A stretch of 64,000 bases of DNA, from positions 1-64,000 of the forward strand of contig JAPXRI010000007.1 of the NCBI GenBank assembly GCA_033813635.1. Direction: 5' to 3'. The stretch is from JAPXRI01 sp033813635 (GTDB taxonomy: Bacteria > Bacillota > Clostridia > Oscillospirales > QAMX01). The notes beneath the pieces are model-generated. The model made no database searches. It had not been told where the DNA came from and worked only from the letters and a program-made list of their open reading frames with translations. Shown piece by piece: positions 8,652-17,178 of this stretch. Every line of letters begins with the position of its first letter. Within the stretch, counting starts at the first letter, position 1. Both the position numbers and the translations under genes were made by a program.

Positions 8652-9770
8652 TTGATTGAGGTAAAAAACCTGACGAAGATTTACGGCGGGACGGTTACCG
8701 CCGTAAACGACCTGAGCTTTACGATTTCCCCAGGCAAAATCTACGGCTTTCTCGGGCCGAACGGCGCCGGAAAAACCACGACGATGAATATCATAACCGG
8801 TTATATCGCCGCCACATCCGGCAGCGTGACGATAAACGGCTACGATATTTACAAGGACGCGAAAAAAGCGAAAAAATGTCTGGGCTATCTCCCCGAACAA
8901 CCGCCTCTCTACAATGAGCTTACCCCTTACGAGTATCTTAAGGTCGCTGCCGGGCTCAAAGGAATCCCGAAGGCGGACCGGGAAAAACAGATTGACGAGG
9001 TGATGGAGCTTACCGGTCTCGGAAACGTTTCCAACCGCCTGATTCACCACCTTTCAAAGGGCTACCGTCAGCGTGTCGGGCTTGCGCAGGCAATTCTCGG
9101 ATACCCCGAAATCATCATTCTGGACGAGCCCACGGTCGGCCTCGATCCAAAGCAGATTATCGAGGTACGGGACCTGATTTCAAGCCTCAGGGAAAAGCAT
9201 ACCGTTATTTTATCAAGCCATATCCTCTCCGAGGTAAGCGCGATATGCGACACGGTTATGATTATTTCAAAGGGCAAACTGGTCGCTTCCGACACGCCGG
9301 AGAACCTCAGCGCGATGACGACGGGGAAAAACGTCATCAGCGTGACGGTTATGGGCGAGCGCGAAAAAATTGAGAGCGCTCTGGCCGGAATATGCGAAAA
9401 CGCGGCGGTTACGATTACGCCGTCGCATGAGAACGGCGCCTTCGACGCGCGTATCGAGAGCGGCGAAGAGGATCTGAGAAGCGCGGTCGCCCTGGCGCTC
9501 AGCGAGCATAAGCTTCCCATTCTGGCGATGAACAAAGTGACGATGTCGCTTGAAGAGGTGTTCCTCGAGGTGACCTCCAAGACCGAAGAGGAGGCTGAAC
9601 CTGAGTCGGAGGAAGAAGAGGAAGAAGAATACGAAATCGTCGACGAAGACGAGGACAACGATGAGGAAGACGTTGACGAAGATGACGGGGAAGAGGAAAA
9701 TGAAGAAGAGGTAGAAGACGGCGAGGATGCGGCCGACGATGAAAATGCGAAAGAGGAGGAGGACAAATAG
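8652..9770 (+). CDS. ABC transporter ATP-binding protein with long acidic tail
   Basis: An ATPase subunit of an ABC-2 type exporter. The start is taken at TTG 8652, because GGGGG sits 9 bases upstream and the protein then begins in family register (IEVKNLTKIYGG); a longer frame to 8589 adds an atypical leader. Walker A is GPNGAGKTT, the signature is LSKGYRQRVGL, Walker B is IILDEPTVGLDP and the H-loop is ILSSHIL. The final ~65 residues are almost wholly Glu/Asp, unusual for this family. It is the first gene of a tightly coupled four-gene operon (ATPase, permease, GldG-like, DUF4340). Confidence 0.88.
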   Translation: MIEVKNLTKIYGGTVTAVNDLSFTISPGKIYGFLGPNGAGKTTTMNIITGYIAATSGSVTINGYDIYKDAKKAKKCLGYLPEQPPLYNELTPYEYLKVAAGLKGIPKADREKQIDEVMELTGLGNVSNRLIHHLSKGYRQRVGLAQAILGYPEIIILDEPTVGLDPKQIIEVRDLISSLREKHTVILSSHILSEVSAICDTVMIISKGKLVASDTPENLSAMTTGKNVISVTVMGEREKIESALAGICENAAVTITPSHENGAFDARIESGEEDLRSAVALALSEHKLPILAMNKVTMSLEEVFLEVTSKTEEEAEPESEEEEEEEYEIVDEDEDNDEEDVDEDDGEEENEEEVEDGEDAADDENAKEEEDK

Positions 9771-10640
9771 ATGGGAACCGTTTATAAAAAGGAAATAAAG
9801 CTTTTGTTCTCCGGGATGATGGGCTATATCTATATGGCGCTGATATTCTTCATCGTCGGCATATATATGAGAGCCTATAACCTGAGCGGAAATTATTACG
9901 CCAACTTTGAGTATATCTTTTCGTCGGTTTGCTTTATATTTCTTATCATAATACCGATACTCACGATGCGCTCCGTGGCGGAGGAGACGAGGCTTAAAAC
10001 AGATCAGCTGCTGTTCACGGCGCCCATCAGTATGCATGAGATCGTTCTCGGCAAATTTTTCGCAATGGTCACCGTTCTCGCGGTGCCGGTAGCGGCGTTC
10101 TTCATTTACCCGCTGATCCTGTCAAGCTACGGCAGCGTCAACTACCTCTCCGCGCTTATCGGGATAATAGCGTTCTTTATGCTCGGCGCGATGCTTACGT
10201 CCGTCGGGCTGTACATCTCAACGCTGACCGACAGCCAGATTATCTCCGCGGTCATCTGCTTTATCGTATTGTTTGTCTCATATTTCATGAGCGGCATCAT
10301 CAATCTGATTTCAAGCTCGGCCGTGGCGGCGGTTATCGCGTTTACCGTCGTTGTGGCAATCTTTGCGCTGATTATCAGGGTGATGACTAAAAACTCGTCC
10401 GTGGCGCTGACCGTCGGGCTCTGCCTTGAGGCGGCGCTGGTCATACTCTATGTTATCATTCCGACGGCGCTCAAGAGCGCGTTTACCGCGGTTTTGTCGG
10501 CTTTCGCGGCATTTGACAAAATACAGGATATCACATATCTGGGACTGCTCGATTTAAAAACATTCCTCTACTATATCAGCGTCACAGCGATGTTTTTATT
10601 CTTTGCCACGCAGTCGCTTGAGAAGAGGAGATGGAGCTAA
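9771..10640 (+). CDS. ABC-2 type transporter permease
   Basis: A 289-residue integral membrane protein with about six hydrophobic segments and a large soluble loop carrying EETRLKTDQLLFTAPIS, the usual coupling region of ABC-2/GldF-like permeases. The start codon immediately follows the stop of the ATPase gene, so translation is coupled. It works with the upstream ATPase; the GldG-like and DUF4340 neighbours match the GldFG-type arrangement found outside gliding bacteria. The substrate is unknown. Confidence 0.85.
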   Translation: MGTVYKKEIKLLFSGMMGYIYMALIFFIVGIYMRAYNLSGNYYANFEYIFSSVCFIFLIIIPILTMRSVAEETRLKTDQLLFTAPISMHEIVLGKFFAMVTVLAVPVAAFFIYPLILSSYGSVNYLSALIGIIAFFMLGAMLTSVGLYISTLTDSQIISAVICFIVLFVSYFMSGIINLISSSAVAAVIAFTVVVAIFALIIRVMTKNSSVALTVGLCLEAALVILYVIIPTALKSAFTAVLSAFAAFDKIQDITYLGLLDLKTFLYYISVTAMFLFFATQSLEKRRWS

Positions 10641-12115
10641 TGAAATTCAACAAGGATAAGTTCGTCGAATCGTTCAAGACGCGCAGCTTTAAGTCGGGCG
10701 GCTATTCCATTGTCATGACGCTTATCGTGATCGCGGTGGTTGTGATTGTTAACCTGCTGTTTGCGAAGCTTCCGGACAGCATTACGAGACCGGACCTGTC
10801 TACGATAAAGCTCTACGACTTTACAAGCGAAACGGTCGAACTGGTAAAGAACGTGGACGAAAAGGTGACGATTTACCTGTGGGCGGAGACCGGCTCCGAG
10901 GACGCTCAGATAAAGGAGTTTTTATCCAGATACAGCGAGCTGAACTCGAATATCTCGATAGAATATGTGGATCCGGCCCTGAACCCGGCGTTTCTTGATA
11001 AATACGAACAGACGACGCTGGCTTCCAACAGCCTGATCATCGAGAGCGACAAACGCTATAAGATTGTCAACTACAGCGATATATACCAGTACGATTACGA
11101 CGAGAACATTCTGTACCAATACTATATGTACTACGGCTCGGACTATATGAGCTATCTGAGCCCGAACGTATTCAATGCGGAGAACTCGGTGACGAACGCC
11201 GTCGACTATGTGACGAGCGACACTCTGCCGATCGCCTATTTCCTGACCGGACACGGGGAGACAGCGTTAACCGATACCTTTAAGAGCTATATCGCAGACG
11301 ACAACATCGAGCTTAAGGACCTGAGCCTGATTTCCCTCGACGCGGTTCCGGACGACGCGGACTGCGTGATAATCAACGCGCCCACAAACGACATATCGGA
11401 ATACGAGCTTGATTTGCTTTTAACCTATATGAACGGCGGCGGGAGAGTTCTGCTCTTCACCAATTTCCAATATCCGGGCGGAGAAAACGTCGCCGCTCTG
11501 TGCGAGGCCTACGGGCTTGAGGCTGTAGACGGGCTTGTCTTAGAGTCAAGCTCGAACTATGTTTCGCAGCCCTATTACCTTATTGCGAAAAAGGAGAGAC
11601 ACGACATCACGGATCCGCTGATCGACAGCGACAGCTATGTTATAATGCCCCTTGCGCACGGGATCAAAACGATCGACGCGTACCGGTCCTCTCTGACGAT
11701 CAGCACGCTGCTCGAAACATCGGACGACGCGTTCAGCAAGGTCGACGTCGAAAACATGACAACGTTCGATAAGGAAGAAGGAGATATCGACGGGGGCTTC
11801 ATCCTCGGGGCGGCGGTTACCGAGACGGTGGGCGACAATGAAGCCAGATTTGTTTGGTATTCCGCAAGCGAGCTGCTAAACGACAGCCTAAACGCGTATT
11901 CCGTCGGCGGAAACTCAAATCTGATTCTGAACACGCTTAGCTGGATGACCGACAGGCAGCAGGGCATCACCATCCGTTCGCTGTCGCTGGAGGCGAGCAC
12001 TCTTACCATGTCTGACAGCGCGTCTGGTTTCTGGTTTATACTCCTCACCTTCGTGCTGCCGATTTCGATTGTCGGCTTTGGCTTTGCGGTATGGTATAAA
12101 AGGAGAAAACGCTGA
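10640..12115 (+). CDS. GldG-like ABC transporter auxiliary protein
   Basis: A protein of about 491 residues with an N-terminal membrane helix (residues about 20-42), a long extracytoplasmic domain (start YDFTSETVELVKNVDEKVTIYLWAE, later FLTGHGE and GGGRVLLFTNF), and a C-terminal helix before KRRKR. This is the layout of GldG/DUF4350-type proteins. The start at 10640 overlaps the permease stop (TAATG) and has AGGAG 9 bases upstream; an in-frame ATG at 10631 lies too close to that site. It probably forms part of the exporter complex on the outer face of the membrane. The cargo is not evident. Confidence 0.8.
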   Translation: MKFNKDKFVESFKTRSFKSGGYSIVMTLIVIAVVVIVNLLFAKLPDSITRPDLSTIKLYDFTSETVELVKNVDEKVTIYLWAETGSEDAQIKEFLSRYSELNSNISIEYVDPALNPAFLDKYEQTTLASNSLIIESDKRYKIVNYSDIYQYDYDENILYQYYMYYGSDYMSYLSPNVFNAENSVTNAVDYVTSDTLPIAYFLTGHGETALTDTFKSYIADDNIELKDLSLISLDAVPDDADCVIINAPTNDISEYELDLLLTYMNGGGRVLLFTNFQYPGGENVAALCEAYGLEAVDGLVLESSSNYVSQPYYLIAKKERHDITDPLIDSDSYVIMPLAHGIKTIDAYRSSLTISTLLETSDDAFSKVDVENMTTFDKEEGDIDGGFILGAAVTETVGDNEARFVWYSASELLNDSLNAYSVGGNSNLILNTLSWMTDRQQGITIRSLSLEASTLTMSDSASGFWFILLTFVLPISIVGFGFAVWYKRRKR

Positions 12116-13545
12116 TGAAACCCTGGGTAAAGCTTTTGATTGCGGCTCTCGTTCTCGCGCTATGCGTCGGAGGGTATGTTGTCCTTTCTAAGATGAACTC
12201 CGACAGCGCGAAGAAAAGCGCGGAGACCGAGCAGACCGAGCAGCTGATCGGAACTCTTGAGGGGGACGTTGCGAAAATAAAATATACCTACGGCGGCAAG
12301 ACCTACCGGTTTACGCTGTCGGAGGACAAGTGGACAAACGCCGACGACGCGAATATGCCGATCGACAACGATACGGTCGCAGCAGTTGCGACGTCGCTCA
12401 AGAACGGTGCGGAGGTCGTCCGGGTAGTCGATGAGAGCGGACAGTATAAAACCTCGTTCGGGCTGGACAACCCGGTATTGACCGTTATCGCGGGGGACGG
12501 AAGCGCCGAGGTTAAATATCAGGTCGGAGATAAGAACGCGTCCCTCGGCGGGTATTACGCGAAGCTGAACGACTCGGATACCGTTTATATCATCGACTCA
12601 ACGATACCCGAGAGCCTGATGAAGGATATCTATGACTTTGTCGAGGCCGACAGTTTTCCCTCGGTGCTCTCAGACAATGTGCGCGGCATCAATCTGACCT
12701 CCGGCGGTAAAACTTTAGAACTCACTTATTTCGCGGAAGGGCGCAGCAATATCTACACGAAGAATTATACGTGGTTTCTGTTCAAGGACGGCGGCTATAC
12801 TCCTGCGAGGAGCTCGGCGGTCACGGTACTGGCGGGGGATATCGTCGGGATTACAGCCGATAAATGCGTAAACTACAAGCCGAGCTCGTCGGAGCTTGAG
12901 GCTTATGGCCTTACAAATCCGGAGACAACGGTAATGCTCTCCTATGTGGTCATCGACGGGACTGACGCGTCGGAGGAGAGCGCTGTGGTCACCATTAAAA
13001 TCGGCGCGGAGACCGGCGCTGGCGGCGCGAGGTACCTGACCTGGTCCGATACGGAAATGGTTTTCACCGTCGATGAAGATACGGTGAACGATATTCTGGC
13101 CTATCTCGACGAGGATTTTGAGCCGAACGAAGTCTGCGCGATGACCGTGGACGAGGTGAAGTCCGCCGAAATGACGGCGAACGGGGTAACCGTGAATTTA
13201 ATCCATACCAAACAGACCTCGACGAACAGCGACGGCGGGACTACGACCACCGACGTGTATACCGTCGACGGAAATGTGGTCGAGAATTCCAAGGCCGAGG
13301 CGGTATTTACAAGCCTCAACAAACTTAAAATAGACAGCGTCGCCGACAAGGGCAATGCGGAAGGAACGCCGTATCTGACGATTACGCTGCATAGCGACAG
13401 AGAAGGGTTCGAGACGCTGACGCTTAAGGCTTATGCCTACAATACAAACTTCTACCGCGTTTCGTTTAACGGACGAAACAACATGCTTGTGAGTCTAAGA
13501 GATATCGAAAATCTTGCCGGCAAAATTTCGGCTCTGGCGCAGTAG
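12115..13545 (+). CDS. DUF4340-type membrane-anchored protein
   Basis: 476 residues with one N-terminal membrane anchor (LLIAALVLALCVGGYVVL) and an extracytoplasmic region with repeated beta-strand units (WTNADDANMPIDNDTVAAVATSL; later YGLTNPETTVMLSY), matching DUF4340 proteins that accompany GldG-like genes. The start overlaps the previous stop (TGATG). It is the last gene of the ABC operon, followed by a strong terminator. It likely assembles with the GldG-like subunit at the cell surface; no catalytic motif is visible. Confidence 0.75.
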   Translation: MKPWVKLLIAALVLALCVGGYVVLSKMNSDSAKKSAETEQTEQLIGTLEGDVAKIKYTYGGKTYRFTLSEDKWTNADDANMPIDNDTVAAVATSLKNGAEVVRVVDESGQYKTSFGLDNPVLTVIAGDGSAEVKYQVGDKNASLGGYYAKLNDSDTVYIIDSTIPESLMKDIYDFVEADSFPSVLSDNVRGINLTSGGKTLELTYFAEGRSNIYTKNYTWFLFKDGGYTPARSSAVTVLAGDIVGITADKCVNYKPSSSELEAYGLTNPETTVMLSYVVIDGTDASEESAVVTIKIGAETGAGGARYLTWSDTEMVFTVDEDTVNDILAYLDEDFEPNEVCAMTVDEVKSAEMTANGVTVNLIHTKQTSTNSDGGTTTTDVYTVDGNVVENSKAEAVFTSLNKLKIDSVADKGNAEGTPYLTITLHSDREGFETLTLKAYAYNTNFYRVSFNGRNNMLVSLRDIENLAGKISALAQ

Positions 13546-13560
13546 ATCAAACCGAACAAC

Positions 13561-13609
13561 AAAGAAGCTGCAGAGCAAGCACCCTGTGGTGCTCCGCAGC
13601 TTCTTTTTT
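13561..13609 (+). terminator. Terminator of the ABC/GldG operon
   Basis: GAAGCTGC (13564-13571) pairs with GCAGCTTC (13596-13603), with inner AGCA/TGCT pairing and a TTTTTT run. Confidence 0.85.
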
Positions 13610-13650
13610 GGCTAAGTATGATTTTATGTGTCGGATATGCGAATGTGTCT

Positions 13651-14217
13651 TTACTTCCGGCATATCACGTCGGGCGCGGGCTGCATGGCCGCGTCGAACG
13701 CGGGTATCCTGTCATACCCAAGCATTGCGCCGAGCCTTTCCCAGCGCTCCCGCGCGTCGTCGGACCATAATACGGGCAGATATCCGAATTTAAGATAGCT
13801 TTTAACCGCCGGGATGCGGAAATCGTCGGTCGTCAGAAAGCAGCCGAGGCGGCCCTGTTCTCTATGCCTTAACAGGACCTTTGAGATAAGCGGATAGGTC
13901 AGCCCCTTTCCCCGGTGTTCGGGGTTTACCGCGATATAGTGGAGATAGGCGACCCCGGGGCTGTATTCCAGTGCGGTTGCGGTTCCGACGGGCCTGTCGC
14001 CGCTGCAGGCAAAAAATACGTTGCCGGGTACGACCTCGTTTTTGTCCATTTTTGAATAATAGACCTCTTCGGATGCTTCGGTGACGCCGAACTCGCCGAT
14101 ACAGCAGCGGCACCATTCTGCCTCCTCTCCGGGCCGCATTTCCCGGATGGTATACCCTTTCGGAGGTTCGATTACAGGTATTTCAAGCTCGGCCGGCCTG
14201 TACATTTTCAGTTGCAT
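13651..14217 (-). CDS. GNAT family N-acetyltransferase
   Basis: An acetyl-CoA-dependent acyltransferase of 188 residues. The GNAT core is visible as GTATALEYSPGVAYLHYIAVNPEHRGKG-type motifs, with the acetyl-CoA loop PEHRGKGLTYPL, and the late strand LKFGYLP. The start at 14217 (MQLKMYRPAE) has GGAG 8-9 bases upstream; an in-frame extension to 14319 would add 34 residues without family character. It is alone on the minus strand, convergent with the ABC operon. The substrate is unknown. Confidence 0.8.
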   Translation of the reverse strand: MQLKMYRPAELEIPVIEPPKGYTIREMRPGEEAEWCRCCIGEFGVTEASEEVYYSKMDKNEVVPGNVFFACSGDRPVGTATALEYSPGVAYLHYIAVNPEHRGKGLTYPLISKVLLRHREQGRLGCFLTTDDFRIPAVKSYLKFGYLPVLWSDDARERWERLGAMLGYDRIPAFDAAMQPAPDVICRK

Positions 14218-14511
14218 ACCGTTCTCCGTTTCCCCGGCCTTATGATAAAATGCCGCAAAACCGTGAACGGCCGGAAACGGTTTTGCGATAGTAAGAATCG
14301 GACAGAAAAAGTATAGCACAGGTAAATTTCGGTGTCAATGCTTACGGCCAGAAGCCGGGGATGTTACAATTTGCCCGGGAGGGGCGCGTGGTGATTTGTA
14401 GCATGCGACAAGAAATGACCTATTGCGATTGTTATTTTCCACAAAGATAGACATGTATATTTGTCGGCATTTAACAAAAATTCATGGTGAAAACTTTTTT
14501 GCCAAAAAAAT
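14218..14511. other. Intergenic region upstream of the NlpC/P60 gene
   Basis: About 300 bases between divergent genes. The left part must contain the minus-strand acetyltransferase promoter, which was not resolved. No coding frame and no recognisable c-di-AMP riboswitch is present. The plus-strand promoter begins at 14513. Confidence 0.35.
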
Positions 14512-14512
14512 G

Positions 14513-14541
14513 TTGACAAAACGGTAACAAAATGGTATACT
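14513..14541 (+). promoter_or_regulatory. Promoter of the NlpC/P60 gene
   Basis: Consensus TTGACA (14513-14518), 17-base spacer, TATACT (14536-14541). Confidence 0.85.
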
Positions 14542-14553
14542 CAGCACCGTGGT

Positions 14554-14582
14554 TGTTACCGATTTGTAATTATTTCTGTAAC
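14554..14582 (+). promoter_or_regulatory. WalR-like box with an extra half site
   Basis: TGTTAC (14554-14559), five bases, TGTAAT (14565-14570) fits the WalR (YycF) consensus TGTWAH-N5-TGTWAH exactly. A third half site TGTAAC (14577-14582) follows after six bases. The box lies just downstream of the -10, near the expected transcription start, a position that would favour repression. Confidence 0.55.
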
Positions 14583-14617
14583 AGCGTTAAACTGACAAGA
14601 ACGGGAGGCCACATGTC

Positions 14618-15544
14618 ATGCGCTTGAGAACGAAGCTTCTCTTGATTTTCGGAATATCTGTCATAATGCTAATACTTCTCGGGACCAGCGCTTCTGCAGG
14701 TAACGTCTGTGCCGGTGTCATCACCGGGACGACGGTAAACGTCAGGGATAAAGCGTCTGAAAACGGGACATGGCTCCTCACATTAACGAAGGATACGAAA
14801 GTTATTATAATGGCCCATGAGGGAAACTGGTATAAAATCGGTATCAACGGCACGATAGGGTATGTTTTCGCGGATTATATCACCCCCTACAGCTCGGGCG
14901 AAGGAGATTACGGTTACGGCGACGTCACCGGTTCGGCCGTCTATATGAGATCGGAGCCAAGCACCTCGGGCAATATTGTGGGCGCGATGTCAGAGGGCGT
15001 GGACGTAAAGATTGTAGGCATTGAAAACGGCTGGTATAAGGTTCAATACGGCAGCATGAAGGGCTATATGTCGTCGGATTACCTTGAGCCGATAAAGCAC
15101 ATTGTAACCACGTCGTCATCCTCGTCGAGGCCATCGAGCTCCGGCTCGAGCATCAGTTCCGCGCAGCTCTCCGCCGGACAGAGAATTGTCGAGACTGCGA
15201 AGAGATACCTCGGATACAGGTATGTGTGGGGCGGAGCATCACCGAGCACCGGCTTTGACTGCTCAGGATTAACGCAGTATGTATTCGCGCAGTGCGGATA
15301 TACGCTCAACTACCGCACGCAGCAGTATAGAAACGGCATGTCGGTCAGCTATGAAAATCTCCAGCCCGGAGACCTTGTGTTCTTCGCGACAGGTTCTTCG
15401 GGATCAATATCCCATGTGGGAATTTATATCGGCAACGGGCAGTTTATCCACGCACCGCATCCGGGTGACGTTGTTAAGATCACATCCATGGCGTACGGGT
15501 CCTCGTATTATTATAAATTCGTCTGCGCAAGGCGGATTGTATAG
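14618..15544 (+). CDS. Secreted cell-wall hydrolase: two SH3b domains and NlpC/P60
   Basis: A 308-residue exported peptidoglycan endopeptidase. A signal peptide occupies residues 1-27 (LLLIFGISVIMLILLGTSASA). Two bacterial SH3 domains follow (about 32-90, GTTVNVRDKASENG; about 98-165, GSAVYMRSEPSTSG), then a Ser-rich linker (about 168-185) and an NlpC/P60 domain (about 190-308). The catalytic Cys is in FDCSGLTQYV, the His in ISHVGIYIG, and the third polar residue near FIHAPHPGD. It has its own promoter and a WalR-like box, so control with cell-wall homeostasis is likely. Confidence 0.93.
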   Translation: MRLRTKLLLIFGISVIMLILLGTSASAGNVCAGVITGTTVNVRDKASENGTWLLTLTKDTKVIIMAHEGNWYKIGINGTIGYVFADYITPYSSGEGDYGYGDVTGSAVYMRSEPSTSGNIVGAMSEGVDVKIVGIENGWYKVQYGSMKGYMSSDYLEPIKHIVTTSSSSSRPSSSGSSISSAQLSAGQRIVETAKRYLGYRYVWGGASPSTGFDCSGLTQYVFAQCGYTLNYRTQQYRNGMSVSYENLQPGDLVFFATGSSGSISHVGIYIGNGQFIHAPHPGDVVKITSMAYGSSYYYKFVCARRIV

Positions 15545-15561
15545 CGGCAAAAATAAATGGC

Positions 15562-15594
15562 AAAGGGGCTGATGCGAAATGCATCAGCCCCTTT
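15562..15594 (+). terminator. Terminator after NlpC/P60 gene
   Basis: A 14-bp perfect stem AAAGGGGCTGATGC with a 5-base loop, ending in TTT. Confidence 0.75.
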
Positions 15595-15792
15595 AGAAAA
15601 AGAAGCCTCCCCGTTACTTTTATTTGTCTTGCAGTTAGTTTTTTAGGATATTGAGGCAAATTATTTTTTTACTGCGGAATGAGCTTTTTCCGCTCTATGT
15701 GGCCACCCCATATTCCGTTTAGGCGTTTAACACGGCATATCGCAAGCAACCGCTCATATCTATATAACAGCCTTGTATTAGGGGATTAAAAA

Positions 15793-16404
15793 ATGCTGTC
15801 TTATATATGGGTGGTTATGGTCGTCGCCGCCGTGGCGGCGGGAGCGGTCAACGGGACGCTGGGACAGGTGGGCGACGCCGCGCTGGAGGGCGCCGGCGCC
15901 GCGGTGACGCTATGCATGGGAATCCTCGCGCCGGTCAGCCTTTGGTCCGGGCTCATGGAACTGATGAATGCCGGGGGGATAACCGATCTGCTCAGGAGAG
16001 CGCTGCATCCGTTTTTAAAAAGACTCTTTCCCGGGGCGGCGAAGGAACCTTCCGCGCTTGAGAAGATCAGCGCGAACATCTGCGCGAATATGCTCGGCCT
16101 GGGCAACGCGGCGACGCCGCTCGGGATGGCCGCGGCCGCCGAGCTCGGGAAAAAATGCGTAAACAAGGTGGCCTCGAACGAGCTCTGCAGGCTCGTGGTA
16201 ATCAATACGGCCTCGCTGCAGATCATTCCCGCGACGATAGCCGCCGTAAGGGCGTCCGTCGGCGCCTCGTCCCCGTTTGACATATTGCCGGCGGTCTGGA
16301 TATCGTCGATTGCTTCGCTTTTCGCCGGGCTTTCCGCGGCGCTTTTATCGGAAAAGCTCACCGCAAGGAAGGGCAAGGGAAGGTCGGGGAGGGGGGACGG
16401 ATGA
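15793..16404 (+). CDS. spmA: Spore maturation protein A
   Basis: A 203-residue polytopic membrane protein of the nucleoside-recognition (Gate) family, needed in Bacillus for spore-core dehydration. Typical stretches are SLWSGLMELMNAGG, the conserved LGLGNAATPLGM and LVVINTASLQIIPATIAAVR. AGGGG precedes the ATG. Its last 4 bases overlap spmB, as in other sporeformers. Its presence is the strongest evidence in the window that the host makes endospores. Confidence 0.94.
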   Translation: MLSYIWVVMVVAAVAAGAVNGTLGQVGDAALEGAGAAVTLCMGILAPVSLWSGLMELMNAGGITDLLRRALHPFLKRLFPGAAKEPSALEKISANICANMLGLGNAATPLGMAAAAELGKKCVNKVASNELCRLVVINTASLQIIPATIAAVRASVGASSPFDILPAVWISSIASLFAGLSAALLSEKLTARKGKGRSGRGDG

Positions 16405-16934
16405 TTGCGGCGGTCGTAAACCTGTGCGCGTCGATTCTCCCTCTGCTGCTGGTGACCGCGGGCTTGACAGCGCTTTTCAGAAAAAAAGACGTGTTTGAGA
16501 GCTTTAAAACGGGCGCTATGGACGGTCTGAAAACCGTTGTAAAGCTTCTGCCGACCTTTTGCGGGCTTTTCTGCGCAATTTCCATGCTCAGGGCTTCCGG
16601 GATATTCGATACCCTTGCGCACTACCTTGAGCCGCTGCTCGGCAGGCTCGGCATTCCCGCGCAGCTGGCGCCGCTGATCCTGATACGGCCCTTTTCGGGG
16701 AGCGGAGCGCTTGCGCTCGGCACCGAAATTATGCAAAAGGAGGGTGCCGAGAGCATCGCCGGAAGAATGGCGGCGGTAATGCTAGCGTCGAGCGAGACGA
16801 CACTTTATACCGCGAGTGTTTATTTCGGGGCCGGTGGCGTGACGAAGACCAGGTATGCGATTTTCGCTGCATTTTGCGCGGAAGTCGCCGCAATCGCTGT
16901 ATCCGCGGTTACGGTGAGGTTTTTTTTCGCCTGA
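16401..16934 (+). CDS. spmB: Spore maturation protein B
   Basis: A 177-residue membrane protein paired with SpmA. Diagnostic segments are FKTGAMDGLKTVVKLLPTF, LILIRPFSGSGALAL and LASSETTLYTASVYFGAGGVTKTRYA. The start overlaps the spmA stop (ATGA), so the two are translated together. No terminator with a T run is visible after it before the prsA-like promoter. Confidence 0.94.
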   Translation: MIAAVVNLCASILPLLLVTAGLTALFRKKDVFESFKTGAMDGLKTVVKLLPTFCGLFCAISMLRASGIFDTLAHYLEPLLGRLGIPAQLAPLILIRPFSGSGALALGTEIMQKEGAESIAGRMAAVMLASSETTLYTASVYFGAGGVTKTRYAIFAAFCAEVAAIAVSAVTVRFFFA

Positions 16935-17005
16935 TCCCCGGAGCAGGGGGCGGCATTTAGGGCGAAGGAAAACATGTAAAAACTTTTTTAACGGGGAAAA
17001 AGTAG

Positions 17006-17034
17006 TTTACTATTTCATGAAAATAGTGTACAAT
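17006..17034 (+). promoter_or_regulatory. Promoter with palindromic spacer before the PrsA-like gene
   Basis: TTTACT (17006-17011), 17-base spacer, TACAAT (17029-17034). The spacer contains the inverted repeat ACTATTT/AAATAGT (17009-17015 and 17021-17027), a candidate operator. Confidence 0.55.
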
Positions 17035-17178
17035 ATAAAAAGTGTCCGTTTATACCTTTTGAGAGTTTCTTGAAAGGTATTGTTGTATTTAGCGATGACA
17101 GGCGATATCCGCGCAAGCGGCGAACGATTATAAAACCCTAAGGCAGTTTAGCGCAACGGGAATACGGAGGTTGTTTTT

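Noticed and set aside
9068..9766. A 232-codon minus-strand frame rich in serine
   Set aside because: It is the antisense of the ABC ATPase and its Glu/Asp tail (GAG/GAA read backwards gives CTC/TTC/TCN); no start signals.
14400..14617. A possible c-di-AMP (ydaO) riboswitch before the NlpC/P60 gene
   Set aside because: Only about 70 bases separate the promoter from the start, too short for that riboswitch, and the WalR-like box explains the repeats.
15801..16736. A 311-codon minus-strand frame opposite spmA-spmB
   Set aside because: A shadow frame of GC-rich sense genes; the plus-strand proteins are clearly SpmA and SpmB.
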